Under the pieces are notes generated by a model, which was not told the DNA's origin, did no database searches, and saw nothing but the letters and a program-made list of their open reading frames with translations. A program made the position numbers and the translations under genes. Source: Salinibacterium hongtaonis (GTDB lineage Bacteria > Actinomycetota > Actinomycetes > Actinomycetales > Microbacteriaceae). Taken from it: DNA of 64,000 bases. The DNA lies in contig NZ_CP026951.1 of the NCBI RefSeq assembly GCF_003065485.1, positions 2,480,001 to 2,544,000 of the forward strand. The letters run 5' to 3'. Shown piece by piece: positions 1 to 8,191 of this stretch (position 1 is its first letter; every line of letters begins with the position of its first letter).

Positions 1-373
1 CGTCGAGCACGAAGGCGCGGTCGAGCAGGCCGATTGGCTCGGAGAATGCGCTGATGTTTGACGGCGAGTCGAGGTTCATCTGCACGTCGCCGGTCTGCAC
101 GGAGCGGAAGCGCTCCTGGTCGCCGCCGAGGATGCTCTCGGGGTAGTTCACGATCTCAAGGCCGACCTTGGCGTCGTTGACCTTCTCGGCGACGACGTCG
201 ACGCCGCAGCTGTTGTGGGGGTGGTTCGCGGCGAAGCTGTTGCCGAAGACCACCTCAGTGGCCTTGCCCTCTGCTGAACCGGAGTCACCACTCGCGGAGC
301 AGCCTCCCAACACCAGGGTGAGTGCCGCGGCCGAGCCGATAATGGCAGCGGTGCGGCGCGTGAACATAGACAT
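1..373 (-). CDS. TRAP transporter substrate-binding lipoprotein, DctP family (N-terminal part)
   Basis: Only the first 124 residues are inside the window; the gene runs off the left edge. The protein starts with a positively charged segment, a hydrophobic stretch and the lipobox LVLGGC (Cys at about residue 23), so it should be an exported lipoprotein. The mature part reads FGNSFAANHPHNS, NYPESILGGDQERFRSV and QTGDVQM, the pattern of DctP-type receptors that bind organic acids for TRAP transporters. An AGGAGG-like ribosome site (complement of 380-385) precedes the ATG at 373. The membrane partners DctQ and DctM would be expected to the left, outside the window. Two IclR-type palindromes lie directly upstream. 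Family call is firm; the ligand is unknown. Confidence 0.85.
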   Translation of the reverse strand, partial: MSMFTRRTAAIIGSAAALTLVLGGCSASGDSGSAEGKATEVVFGNSFAANHPHNSCGVDVVAEKVNDAKVGLEIVNYPESILGGDQERFRSVQTGDVQMNLDSPSNISAFSEPIGLLDRAFVLD

Positions 374-403
374 CTTTGTCCTCCTGTGAGACACAATTGG
401 CTT

Positions 404-422
404 TTTGGAAAGGTGTTCCGAA
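404..422. promoter_or_regulatory. IclR-type palindrome, site A
   Basis: The sequence is TTTGGAA-AGGTG-TTCCGAA, an inverted repeat with six of seven pairs and a 5-base spacer. It lies about 30 bases upstream of the dctP start. The same design recurs at 449-467, 1289-1307 and 3913-3931. The layout fits the TGGAA/TTCCA half-sites known for IclR-family operators; binding is inferred. Confidence 0.6.
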
Positions 423-448
423 ATGAACCCTAGTGCATCTCGACGCCA

Positions 449-467
449 TTTGGAAAGCTGTTCCAAA
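449..467. promoter_or_regulatory. IclR-type palindrome, site B (perfect)
   Basis: TTTGGAA-AGCTG-TTCCAAA is a perfect 7-base inverted repeat with a 5-base spacer. It lies between the end of the first iclR gene and the dctP start, 45 bases from site A. Two sites at this spacing suggest a tightly controlled TRAP promoter. Confidence 0.65.
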
Positions 468-480
468 GTTGGCGGAGCTC

Positions 481-1248
481 TCAGGCGTGCAGGGTGGAAT
501 CCGCCAGTACCGCGAGGTCCTCACGACCGCGGAAGAGGTGGGGCACAAGCTCAAGGGCGCGCTCCCTGGTGAGTCGCACACTAGGTCCCGCAATGCTCAG
601 TACCGCTGCTGGAGTGCCATCGGCGCGCGAGACGGGCACTGCGACCGCCGCGATACCAAGCTCATGAGTTGAGTCCGTGAAGGCGAAACCCCGTTCGCGG
701 GCTTCGCGCACTGCGGCCAATGCCTCATCGAGATCACGCGGGCCCGACGATCTGGAATCGTCGTCTCTTTCGAAACCCTGCGCCTGTAGTCGGGCGATCG
801 CTTGATCTTCCGGCAGGGCAGAGAGCCAAGCGAGCCCGCTCGAGGTGCGCGCAAACCGCGCCTCGCGACCGGCGTCGGGGTCGTAGCGCAGCCCGCCGCG
901 GGCGCCCTGCGACTTTGCGACCCAGACAAGGTGGTCGCCGTCGGGGATGCTGAGCCTCACCAGTTCGCCCGAGAGTTCGGCGAGCTGGTCGAGCGTGGGC
1001 CTGGCAAGCTCCACGAGCGGAATGCTCGCGAGGTGACGCAGCGCCTGCGAGACGAGCTGTAGGCCAAGCGCGTAGTTGCCCTCGGAGTCCGAGCGAAGAT
1101 ACCCGAGATCAACCAACTCGGTGACGATGCGATGCGTTGCGCTCGGCGGTATCGCTAGTTCCTCCGCAATCTTACCGAGCGGGAGACCGGAGGGGCTGGT
1201 CACGAGAAGCTCCAGTACAGAAAACGCCCTGGGTACGGCTGTACTCAT
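481..1248 (-). CDS. IclR family transcriptional regulator 1
   Basis: A 255-residue protein with an N-terminal winged helix-turn-helix (about residues 5-60, with PRAFSVLELL and SATHRIVTELVDLGYL) and the C-terminal IclR effector domain (about 75-250, with SSGLAWLSALPE and GIAAVAVPV). The ATG at 1248 was chosen because it aligns with the start of the neighbouring paralogue; an upstream in-frame start would run through the palindrome at 1289-1307. The two IclR proteins match closely, for example VWVAKSQGARGGLR against VWVAKRQGSHGGLR, so they look like a tandem duplication. It probably senses an organic acid and controls the adjacent TRAP, flavoprotein and permease genes. The target set is inferred from the shared palindromes. 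Confidence 0.88.
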   Translation of the reverse strand: MSTAVPRAFSVLELLVTSPSGLPLGKIAEELAIPPSATHRIVTELVDLGYLRSDSEGNYALGLQLVSQALRHLASIPLVELARPTLDQLAELSGELVRLSIPDGDHLVWVAKSQGARGGLRYDPDAGREARFARTSSGLAWLSALPEDQAIARLQAQGFERDDDSRSSGPRDLDEALAAVREARERGFAFTDSTHELGIAAVAVPVSRADGTPAAVLSIAGPSVRLTRERALELVPHLFRGREDLAVLADSTLHA

Positions 1249-1288
1249 CGTGCTCGCCCTTTCGTCCGATTGGCCAGAGCCTAACAGT

Positions 1289-1307
1289 TTTGGAACGCCA
1301 TTCCGCC
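1289..1307. promoter_or_regulatory. IclR-type palindrome, site C (degenerate)
   Basis: TTTGGAA-CGCCA-TTCCGCC keeps the left half and the TTCC core of the right half. It lies in the short gap between the two iclR genes, about 40 bases upstream of iclR 1, a position suited to autoregulation. It is weaker than sites A, B and D. Confidence 0.45.
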
Positions 1308-1310
1308 CTG

Positions 1311-2069
1311 CTAGTTGGACCACGCGACAACCGCGCGTTCAAGCTCTTCGGCCGCCGCTCGAACGACGGGCACGAGTTCCAATGCTCTCTCTCGCGGGAG
1401 GCGCACGCTCGGCCCTGCCACGACGAGCACCCCCAGTGCCGGGTGTCCCACGGGCACCGCAAGCGCCGCAATGCCCAGCTCCCAAGTGGAATCGGTAAAG
1501 CTGAAACCGGACTCCCGCACCACAGAGACCCCAGCGAGGGCCTCCTCGAGCGTGGACGGCCCTTCGGGCCCGTAATTCTCCAGATCGTCGAACCCCTCGG
1601 ATTCGATCAGCGCTCTCGCGCGACCCTCCGGCATGGTGGACAACCAGGCGAGCCCGGTGGAGGTGCGGATGAGCTTCGCGGCGCCACCGGAGTCGGAGTC
1701 AAAGCGCAGGCCACCGTGTGAGCCCTGACGCTTGGCTACCCAAACGATGCGGTCCCCGTCCGGCAGCCCGAAACGGGCGAGTTCCCCCGTAGCTTTTGCG
1801 AGGCGATCTAGGACTGGACCGGCGACGGCTGCCGGCGGGATGTTCTCGAGCTGTGTGAGGGCGAGCGAAATAAACCGCAGCCCGAGGTGATATCTCCCCT
1901 GCAGCCGCTCCTGTGCTACGAGCCCGAGGTCGATGAGGTCGGCAAGTGTGCGATGGGCCGCGCTCTTCGGGATGTCGAGCTTGGCCGCGATCTCTCCTAG
2001 GGTCAACCCGTCAGCCCTGCCTACGAGCAGCGAGAGCACCCCCATCGTGCGCGGAAGCACTGAAGTCAC
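1311..2069 (-). CDS. IclR family transcriptional regulator 2
   Basis: A 252-residue protein, GTG start at 2069, with the winged HTH (about residues 5-60, KSAAHRTLADLIDLGLV) and the IclR effector domain. It is a close paralogue of the downstream iclR gene, and both begin with a PR-x5-L core. It lies 54 bases after the KstD-like flavoprotein gene on the same strand and is probably cotranscribed with it. Having two paralogous sensors may allow response to substrate and product separately, or one may be a heterodimer partner; neither can be decided from sequence. Confidence 0.87.
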   Translation of the reverse strand: MTSVLPRTMGVLSLLVGRADGLTLGEIAAKLDIPKSAAHRTLADLIDLGLVAQERLQGRYHLGLRFISLALTQLENIPPAAVAGPVLDRLAKATGELARFGLPDGDRIVWVAKRQGSHGGLRFDSDSGGAAKLIRTSTGLAWLSTMPEGRARALIESEGFDDLENYGPEGPSTLEEALAGVSVVRESGFSFTDSTWELGIAALAVPVGHPALGVLVVAGPSVRLPRERALELVPVVRAAAEELERAVVAWSN

Positions 2070-2123
2070 GGTACTCGCCTCTCGGAGAAGGACGCCATGC
2101 CTGATGGCGTGACAGGCAGGAGC

Positions 2124-3875
2124 CTAGCGCTGCTGTGCCGAACTCCACTCCTTCCGAGCGTGCCTCGCGGCAATGTACCCGAAGACGACCGCTGGCCCCA
2201 ACGTGATGCCCGGCCCTGGGTATCGGTCACCCATCACCGACTGCATGTCGTTGCCCACCGCGTAGAGACCGACGACGGCGCTCCCATCGCTTCGAAGAAT
2301 GCGCGAGTTGACATCCGTGACAAATCCTTGCGCGGCACCAATATCGCCGGGATAGAGGCGGATGGCGAAGAACGGCCCCTTGCGAAGCGGCCCCAGTGTC
2401 GGGTTGGCCCCCGCATACTCGGGGTCGCCGAGCGCTCGCTCATATCTAGTGGTGCCGCGCCCCAAATCTGGATCAATCCCAGCGTCGGCGTACCCGTTGA
2501 ACGTATCGATCGTCGATCGAAGTGTCTCGGGGGCGATGCCGAGCATTGGGGCGAGGTCCTCGATCGACGAAGCTTGCACCAGATAACCGTCGCGGAGTCG
2601 CTTGCGCCGACCCCAACCCCCGGGCCGCACCGCACCGATTCCGAAGCGCTTGAGTGATGCGGCATCCGTGATCAGGAAGCTCGGAACACCCCTGCCATTC
2701 TGATGCTGCTGCATCGCGAGGCCAAAGCGGTGGTAAGACAGCGACTCATTCAGATAGCGCTTTCCGTCTTGATCGACGACGACGAAACCCGGCTTCGCCC
2801 GGTCGAGCGCGAAATGTGGGTAAACGCCCTCGGAGCCATCGGGCCGCGGCACGAGAGACACGGGGGCCCAGAACGCTGGAGAATCGGCAACTTCGCCATA
2901 GTGCCCCCCGAGTTCCTCGATTAGGTCATGAAGCTGACCCGTCGACCCCGGAGCGATGGGGCTGTGCTGCATCGGGGAATCCGGCAGCAGGGACTGCCGG
3001 CGCCGGGGGCTGCGGTTAAAGCCACCAGTGGCCGAGATCAGGGCGCGCGCGCGAACAGTGCGGCGCTCGGACCCCTGCACTAGCTCAACGCCGCTGACCC
3101 TGCCGTCCTCCATGACGATGCGGTCGACCGAGGTCCCCAGGAGGATCGGGACCCCCCTGTTGTTGAGGGCGATGAGGAGGCGACCGATGAGCGCATTCCC
3201 CATCGTCATCCGGGTTGCGCGCGCATGGAACGGCCTCGACACCGCATGCTTGGCGAAGATGAACGCCGCGCGCAGGACGTGACCCCAGTTGGCGGGATTC
3301 AGCGGAGCGCGGGCCACCCTGCTAAACGCTGCGATGTCTTGCGACTCAAGCTGCAGGCCGCCGAAGACCGTGAATTCCGGTGTCTGTTGGCGCACTCGAT
3401 TTAGGCCAGGCACGTGAGCGCCGTTCACGGTGCATGCCTCGATAGGGCGCCAGCCCGCTGCTGAATCGGGCAGTTCTGCCATGTAGTCGGGATGCTGCGG
3501 CCGAACGCGAAGCTTCATACCGCGCTCCCTTGCGAGGGCGCGGATCGCTTCTGGCCCGGTATGGAGAAATGCCGAGCGCAACGAACGGTCCGAGCGATCC
3601 CCCACTGCCAGGTCAAGGTATCGTTCGGCGCTCTCCAGATCGCCACTCGGGGCTCCACCCTCCATCGCGAGATGCGTGCCCGGGATCCAGAGGGTGCCAG
3701 CCGTGTACGCCGTAGTCCCCCCGATGAGTTCCGTTCGCTCGACGAGAAGAACCCTGGCCCCTTCTGCTGCGGCGAACAGCGCCGACGCGAGGCCGCCAGC
3801 ACCAGTGCCCACGACGATGACATCGACCTCGGCGACGGACAGATCGGACAGGCGGTGCGCAGGAGGGGTCAGCAT
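2124..3875 (-). CDS. FAD-dependent dehydrogenase, KstD / fumarate-reductase flavoprotein family
   Basis: A 583-residue flavoprotein. The dinucleotide-binding motif GTGAGG is at residues 23-28, followed by VERTELIGGTTAYTAGTLW, typical of 3-ketosteroid-delta1-dehydrogenase-like proteins, and the C-terminal FAD-closing segment LYAVGND...PGPGITLGPA. The family introduces or removes double bonds next to a carbonyl or carboxylate group (KstD, fumarate or urocanate reductases), so the substrate cannot be fixed. It heads an operon with iclR 2, and palindrome D sits 38 bases upstream of the ATG at 3875. Its neighbours are two organic-acid transport systems, which suggests an unsaturated or saturated carboxylic acid rather than a steroid. 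Confidence 0.82.
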   Translation of the reverse strand: MLTPPAHRLSDLSVAEVDVIVVGTGAGGLASALFAAAEGARVLLVERTELIGGTTAYTAGTLWIPGTHLAMEGGAPSGDLESAERYLDLAVGDRSDRSLRSAFLHTGPEAIRALARERGMKLRVRPQHPDYMAELPDSAAGWRPIEACTVNGAHVPGLNRVRQQTPEFTVFGGLQLESQDIAAFSRVARAPLNPANWGHVLRAAFIFAKHAVSRPFHARATRMTMGNALIGRLLIALNNRGVPILLGTSVDRIVMEDGRVSGVELVQGSERRTVRARALISATGGFNRSPRRRQSLLPDSPMQHSPIAPGSTGQLHDLIEELGGHYGEVADSPAFWAPVSLVPRPDGSEGVYPHFALDRAKPGFVVVDQDGKRYLNESLSYHRFGLAMQQHQNGRGVPSFLITDAASLKRFGIGAVRPGGWGRRKRLRDGYLVQASSIEDLAPMLGIAPETLRSTIDTFNGYADAGIDPDLGRGTTRYERALGDPEYAGANPTLGPLRKGPFFAIRLYPGDIGAAQGFVTDVNSRILRSDGSAVVGLYAVGNDMQSVMGDRYPGPGITLGPAVVFGYIAARHARKEWSSAQQR

Positions 3876-3912
3876 CTGATGATTTCTGTAGGAATGGCGA
3901 GACTAGGACGTT

Positions 3913-3931
3913 TTTAGAACACTATTCCAAA
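3913..3931. promoter_or_regulatory. IclR-type palindrome, site D (divergent promoter region)
   Basis: TTTAGAA-CACTA-TTCCAAA matches the perfect site B with one arm mismatch and the same 5-base spacer. It lies in the 112-base gap between the divergent flavoprotein and permease genes, so it could control both. Confidence 0.6.
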
Positions 3932-3987
3932 AATGTGATTACGCATAAGCTTGACCTTCACGTGCTGACGACAATGACAGGCGCTTT

Positions 3988-5412
3988 GTGACCCTCGACC
4001 TCCTCCTCGCGGCAGCGCCGCTCGTGCTGATCGCGACCCTCCTCGCCTTCCGCATGCCGCCCATTCCGTCGATCCTCGTGGTCATCGCGATTACCCTGGC
4101 GCTGTCGTTCCGGTTCCCGATCGACGCGGATGCTGCGCACAACACACTCGACTCCCTGATCCACGTCTCCATCGCCGTACTCTTCATCATCCTGGGCGGC
4201 ATCATGCTCGCCGAAAGCCTCACGGCATCCGGGGCACAGGATGCGATCGGTTCCTGGGTCGAACGTGCTGCCGGGAGCAAGGGGCGGGCCGTGATCCTTA
4301 TTGGCCTCGGGGTATCGCCCCTCGCGGAGTCCATCATCGGCTGGGGGCTGGGCATTATCATCTGCGTGCCTCTGCTGCTGCGAATCGGTCTCAGCGCAAC
4401 GCGGGCCGCCGGCGTCGCGCTCTTCGGCCTCGTTATCTCGGCGTGGGGGTCGCTCGGGCCAGGCAACCTTCTGCTGTCCGAGAGTACTGGCGTCGACTAC
4501 ATCGCCATCACGACGTGGACAGCGATCCTCAGCCTGCCGGGTCTCGTCATCATGGGAACGGCGATGCTGCTCCTCGGACTCGGCCGCCGAGAGGCCAGAG
4601 CCATGCTGCCCGAGCTGGCCCTCACGATCGCAGTCGTGTGGATCGTGCTGGTCGCAGGTAACTTGGTGAGCCCTCCGCTCGCCGGCATCCTCGCGTCGCT
4701 CGCCGGCATCGCGACCGTGCTGGTGCTGTCACGCATCCGGGAGGGCAGCATCCCCGTGCTCGAACCCATGACCCGGAGGGCATTGGCGCCGTACGGCATC
4801 CTCGTCGTATCTATGCTCGGAGCAACCGCGCTCGCCTCCCTCGTGGACCTCGGCCCCGCGGAGGACGTCGCCACGAGTCCCGCGCTCTGGCTCATGATCA
4901 CAGCGGTGATTGCGCCCCTGATTTTTCGGCTCACGGGGACGCAGTTGACATCGATAGTGGCAAAGGGTCTGCGGCGATGGCTTCCCGTCGCCACCACGAC
5001 CGTCCTGTTCATCGCGTTCGGCGGGCTTCTCACTGCGACCGGGATGACCGAGACGCTGTCGGAAGGAGCCGCCGAGCTGGGCCGCGGCTTCTTGCTACTC
5101 GTGCCCTTGATCGGATTTATCGGGGGCTACACGACAGGGAGTGGCACCGGCGCAGCCGCCATGTTCGCCACCGGAACCGCGGGAGCAAGTTCGTTTATCG
5201 GCGTCGACCCCGCGGTTGCCCTAGGTGGGCAGAACGCGGCGACCAGCGCCTCCACCATGACGACCCCGTCGCGCGTGGCCCTCGCGGCGGGCATGACCGC
5301 GGGCTTGGCGGCGGGGGATCGCATCGACATCCCGCGCCTCATGGGTTGGCTGCTGGGCACGAACGCGTTAGTGCTGCTGGCACTGGCGCCGCTAACGCTG
5401 TTGTTGGCCTAG
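3988..5412 (+). CDS. LctP-like (L-lactate permease family) membrane transporter
   Basis: A 474-residue protein made almost entirely of membrane segments (about 12-14). Features resembling the lactate/glycolate permease family are the mid-protein stretch PLAESIIGWGLGIIICVPLL followed by TRAAGVALFGLVISAWGSLG, and the C-terminal GGYTTGSGTGAAAMF with a conserved AATSAST segment. It is somewhat shorter than classical LctP (about 550). The GTG start at 3988 has no clear ribosome site and no better in-frame start is nearby. It is divergent from the KstD-like gene across palindrome D, so uptake of the same acid handled by the flavoprotein is plausible. The family is moderately sure and the substrate unknown. 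Confidence 0.65.
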   Translation: MTLDLLLAAAPLVLIATLLAFRMPPIPSILVVIAITLALSFRFPIDADAAHNTLDSLIHVSIAVLFIILGGIMLAESLTASGAQDAIGSWVERAAGSKGRAVILIGLGVSPLAESIIGWGLGIIICVPLLLRIGLSATRAAGVALFGLVISAWGSLGPGNLLLSESTGVDYIAITTWTAILSLPGLVIMGTAMLLLGLGRREARAMLPELALTIAVVWIVLVAGNLVSPPLAGILASLAGIATVLVLSRIREGSIPVLEPMTRRALAPYGILVVSMLGATALASLVDLGPAEDVATSPALWLMITAVIAPLIFRLTGTQLTSIVAKGLRRWLPVATTTVLFIAFGGLLTATGMTETLSEGAAELGRGFLLLVPLIGFIGGYTTGSGTGAAAMFATGTAGASSFIGVDPAVALGGQNAATSASTMTTPSRVALAAGMTAGLAAGDRIDIPRLMGWLLGTNALVLLALAPLTLLLA

Positions 5413-5479
5413 TGATCTGGCCAGGCCCGGCTGCGGGCGAGGTAACCCGCGGGCGTACGCCGGCGTTGGCCCGCGAGGG

Positions 5480-5521
5480 TTAGCCAGTGGGGATTAGCCA
5501 GTGGGGATTAGCCAGTGGGGG
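5480..5521. repeat. Three tandem 14-base repeats that include a stop codon
   Basis: The unit TTAGCCAGTGGGGA occurs at 5480-5493, 5494-5507 and, with a last-base change, 5508-5521. The third copy contains the TAA stop (complement of 5508-5510) and last codons of the monooxygenase gene. The other two repeat that end in the 95-base intergenic gap. This looks like replication slippage around the gene end. Confidence 0.95.
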
Positions 5522-6944
5522 CGAGCGAACCAAGCTCAAGCGGCGGCAGGGCCGAGTCGAGATTCGCCCCTCCGCGGTAGCGGGTGGCGATGTGGGGCTC
5601 TTGCAGCCGCGCCTCGCCACCGAAAAGCACCTCCCGCAGGGTGCGTGGTGCGGCATCCGCAGCCCGCCGCTGCGCCAGCCGGCCGCGCCGTCGAAGCTCG
5701 GGAACGACCAACTCAATAAAGTCCTGGGCCGTGCCGAACGAGTGATATTGGCGCAGGTTGATGCCGTCGATTCCGTCGTCGTCGAGCCAGGATTCGATGC
5801 TGTCGGCCACGGTTTCTGGTGTTCCGCACACGAAGAACTGGTCCTCCCACGACGCAACAAAATCGCGAATGAAATCGGCGACGGTCACGTCGACCGGCAA
5901 GAACGACGCAGCAGGATGCTCCGATTTGCCTTCTGCGGCGAGCGCTTGCCCCACCGTGACGGACGGCTCGTGGGCCGTCGGGTCGAACGGAAGGCTTGCA
6001 TGGGCCAGGCGCCCTTCGACGCTCGCGTTCTGCTCGAACAGCAGCCGCTTCTGCTCGGCCTCCTCGAGGGTGCGACCCACGACGATTCCGGCCTGCACCA
6101 CGACCTTGATCGAATCGCGGGGCCGCCCATTGAGCTCAGCAGCATCCTTGATCGATTCGATTCCTCGGCTCACCTGCTCTCGCGTTGACCCGCCCGTGAA
6201 CACCATTTCGGCATGTCGGCCGGCGAACGCGACCCCGGCGGGTGATGCGGTGGCCTGGATGATGACGGGCGTTCGCTGCGGCGATGGCTCGCACAGGTGC
6301 GGGCCGGCGACCGCAAAGTGTTCGCCGACGTGGTTGATGTAGCGAACCCCTTCTGGGCGCGTGTAGACGTTGCCAACCCGGTCGGCGATCACAGCGTCGT
6401 CATCCCATGACCCCTCCCAGAGCTTGTAGAGCACGTCGAGGTACTCGTCGGCCTTGCGGTATCTGTCGTCGTGGGGGATCTCGTCGGCCAGACCAAAATT
6501 ACGGGCAGCATTGGGCAGGTATGAGGTGACCACGTTCCAGCCGACCCTGCCGTTAGTGAGGTGGTCGAGCGTGCTGAGCCGCCTCGCAAACGAGAACGGC
6601 GGCTCGTAGCTCGTGGAGAAGGTCACGCCAAAGCCCAGATGCTCGGTGACGGCCGCCATCGCCGGAATCACCATGAGCGGGTCATTGCTGGGGATCTGTA
6701 GCCCCTCCCTCAGCGCTGTCTCTGGCCCGTCACGGAACGTGTCGTAGGCGCCCGTGACATCCGCCAAGAAGACGGCGTCGAAACCGCCATCCTCGAGCAG
6801 CTTCGCCAGCTCGATCCAGTAGCCGATGTCGTTGAAGCGGTGCCGATTGTTGTCGGGCAGCCGCCAGAGCCCGTGGGTGATGTGGCTGACGCAATTCATT
6901 TCGAACAGGTTCAGGATGAGCCGCTTGGGCTGGTCGGCGCTCAT
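5508..6944 (-). CDS. LLM-class FMN-dependent monooxygenase, NtaA/SnaA/DszA family
   Basis: A 478-residue enzyme of the bacterial luciferase-like superfamily. The N terminus has the NtaA/DszA pattern (LNLFEMNCVSHITHGLWR, then DGGFDAVFLAD), with TNGRVGWNVVTSYLPNAARN near residue 125-145, the signature of two-component monooxygenases acting on nitrilotriacetate, dibenzothiophene sulfone and alkyl sulfones. These need reduced FMN from a separate reductase, and no flavin reductase gene is present in this window. It is the last gene of the ABC operon, and its start overlaps the preceding stop by ATGA. Context favours oxidative C-S or C-N cleavage of an imported compound. Family is firm, substrate inferred. 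Confidence 0.88.
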   Translation of the reverse strand: MSADQPKRLILNLFEMNCVSHITHGLWRLPDNNRHRFNDIGYWIELAKLLEDGGFDAVFLADVTGAYDTFRDGPETALREGLQIPSNDPLMVIPAMAAVTEHLGFGVTFSTSYEPPFSFARRLSTLDHLTNGRVGWNVVTSYLPNAARNFGLADEIPHDDRYRKADEYLDVLYKLWEGSWDDDAVIADRVGNVYTRPEGVRYINHVGEHFAVAGPHLCEPSPQRTPVIIQATASPAGVAFAGRHAEMVFTGGSTREQVSRGIESIKDAAELNGRPRDSIKVVVQAGIVVGRTLEEAEQKRLLFEQNASVEGRLAHASLPFDPTAHEPSVTVGQALAAEGKSEHPAASFLPVDVTVADFIRDFVASWEDQFFVCGTPETVADSIESWLDDDGIDGINLRQYHSFGTAQDFIELVVPELRRRGRLAQRRAADAAPRTLREVLFGGEARLQEPHIATRYRGGANLDSALPPLELGSLAPTG

Positions 6945-8191
6945 CGCTTTGCTCCCGTCGAGACGGGCTGTTCTGCGTCAGATCGAGTCGTTCCCCAGAC
7001 GGGCAGTCGATCATTGAGAACGAAGTCGCCGAGAGCCCTCCTTCTCTGCACGGCCGGGTTGTGCGAGGCAATCGTGCGCACATTCCTCCAGTGGCGATCT
7101 AGCCCGAGATTGGAACTGACGGCGGATGCTCCCCCCACTTCGAACAGTTCACCGGTCGCCTTCAGCGCGAGGGGCAGCACGATCTGCTGTGCCCGGTACG
7201 CGGTGAACTGCACCGCGCGAACGCTGTCGATGTCGGCCTCACCGCTCTGCTGCGCCCGACTCACGGCGTCGAGTTCTCTCGCGGTCGACAGCACGAGCGC
7301 GCGGGCCGCCCACGCCGCCGACGAGAGCTCGCCGACCACGCTTTGCACCAGCGGGTCCTCTCGCGGGAGCGATTCTCCCGAGACGCCAAAGGTCCTTCTG
7401 CGCGCTCGAACGAAAGCGGTCGTGTCGTCGAGCGCAGAGTGGAGGATGCCCGCGACGACGGCAAGCAGAACGAGCTGAAAGACGGCGGAGAGATATACCT
7501 CTCGCACCCCGTCCGTTGTGTATGGCCGCACGTCGTCCGGCGATACGGGAACATCGACAAACGTTGTGGTTCCGCTGCCGGTCAGACGCTGGCCGAAGCC
7601 GTCCCAGTCATCGACGGAGAGCACTCCGGGGTGTGTGGCGGGCGCGATCACATCAACGAACTCGTCCTCCACCAGGGCAGAAAGCTGTATCCAGTCGGAG
7701 AAGATGCTGCCCGTCGTGTAGTACTTGGTGCCCGTGAGCGCCAGCTGGTCGCCCTCCCGCGTGAGCGTGGTCGTGATCTGGGTTGTGGCTTGGCGCTCCG
7801 ACTGGGCGTTGCCGACCAGGTCGCCCTTGGCGACGCGGTCGAGCCACGTTCGCCGACGGGGAGAGTCTGGCTCAAGCAGCACCTCGTCGACGAAGCCGAT
7901 ATGCCCGCGAAAGGCGTGAGCCACATTCGAATCAGCGGCGGCGAGGCGAATGAGCTTGTCAAAGAACTGCTCAACGCTGTCGCCGGCGCCTCCGCTCTCG
8001 CTCGGCAGTCTGCGGCTGCCGAATCCGAGCGCCTGGAGTGCCCGAATCTGCTCGACCGGCAGCACCCTGTCTCGGTCCCGCTCGATTACGCCGCTTCGGA
8101 TGTCGGCGAGAAGTGCGGCGAAGTCAGCCTCGAACCCGGCGTCGGCAGGCTTCTGGGCGTGGGCGTTGGCGTTGTGTTGTGATGGCATCAT
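6941..8191 (-). CDS. Acyl-CoA dehydrogenase-fold flavin monooxygenase, SfnB/DszC-like
   Basis: A 416-residue protein with the acyl-CoA dehydrogenase fold: an N-terminal helical domain (LGFGSRRLPSESGGAG), a middle beta domain (YYTTGSIFSDWIQLSALV, then GFGQRLTGSGTTTFVDV), and a C-terminal helical bundle. The wording of these motifs is that of SfnB and DszC, flavin monooxygenases of sulfur acquisition, not of true acyl-CoA dehydrogenases; there is no clear catalytic Glu context. It overlaps both neighbours by ATGA (8188-8191 and 6941-6944), so translation is probably coupled. Together with the downstream NtaA/DszA-type enzyme it suggests two successive oxygenations of one substrate. Confidence 0.83.
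   Translation of the reverse strand: MMPSQHNANAHAQKPADAGFEADFAALLADIRSGVIERDRDRVLPVEQIRALQALGFGSRRLPSESGGAGDSVEQFFDKLIRLAAADSNVAHAFRGHIGFVDEVLLEPDSPRRRTWLDRVAKGDLVGNAQSERQATTQITTTLTREGDQLALTGTKYYTTGSIFSDWIQLSALVEDEFVDVIAPATHPGVLSVDDWDGFGQRLTGSGTTTFVDVPVSPDDVRPYTTDGVREVYLSAVFQLVLLAVVAGILHSALDDTTAFVRARRRTFGVSGESLPREDPLVQSVVGELSSAAWAARALVLSTARELDAVSRAQQSGEADIDSVRAVQFTAYRAQQIVLPLALKATGELFEVGGASAVSSNLGLDRHWRNVRTIASHNPAVQRRRALGDFVLNDRLPVWGTTRSDAEQPVSTGAKR

Noticed and set aside
2124-3875. Naming the flavoprotein kstD
   Set aside because: No other steroid gene is present and the neighbours are acid transporters and IclR regulators; the family alone does not prove a steroid substrate.
6941-8191. Calling this gene a fatty-acid acyl-CoA dehydrogenase
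   Set aside because: Sequence motifs and operon partners match the SfnB/DszC monooxygenase group.
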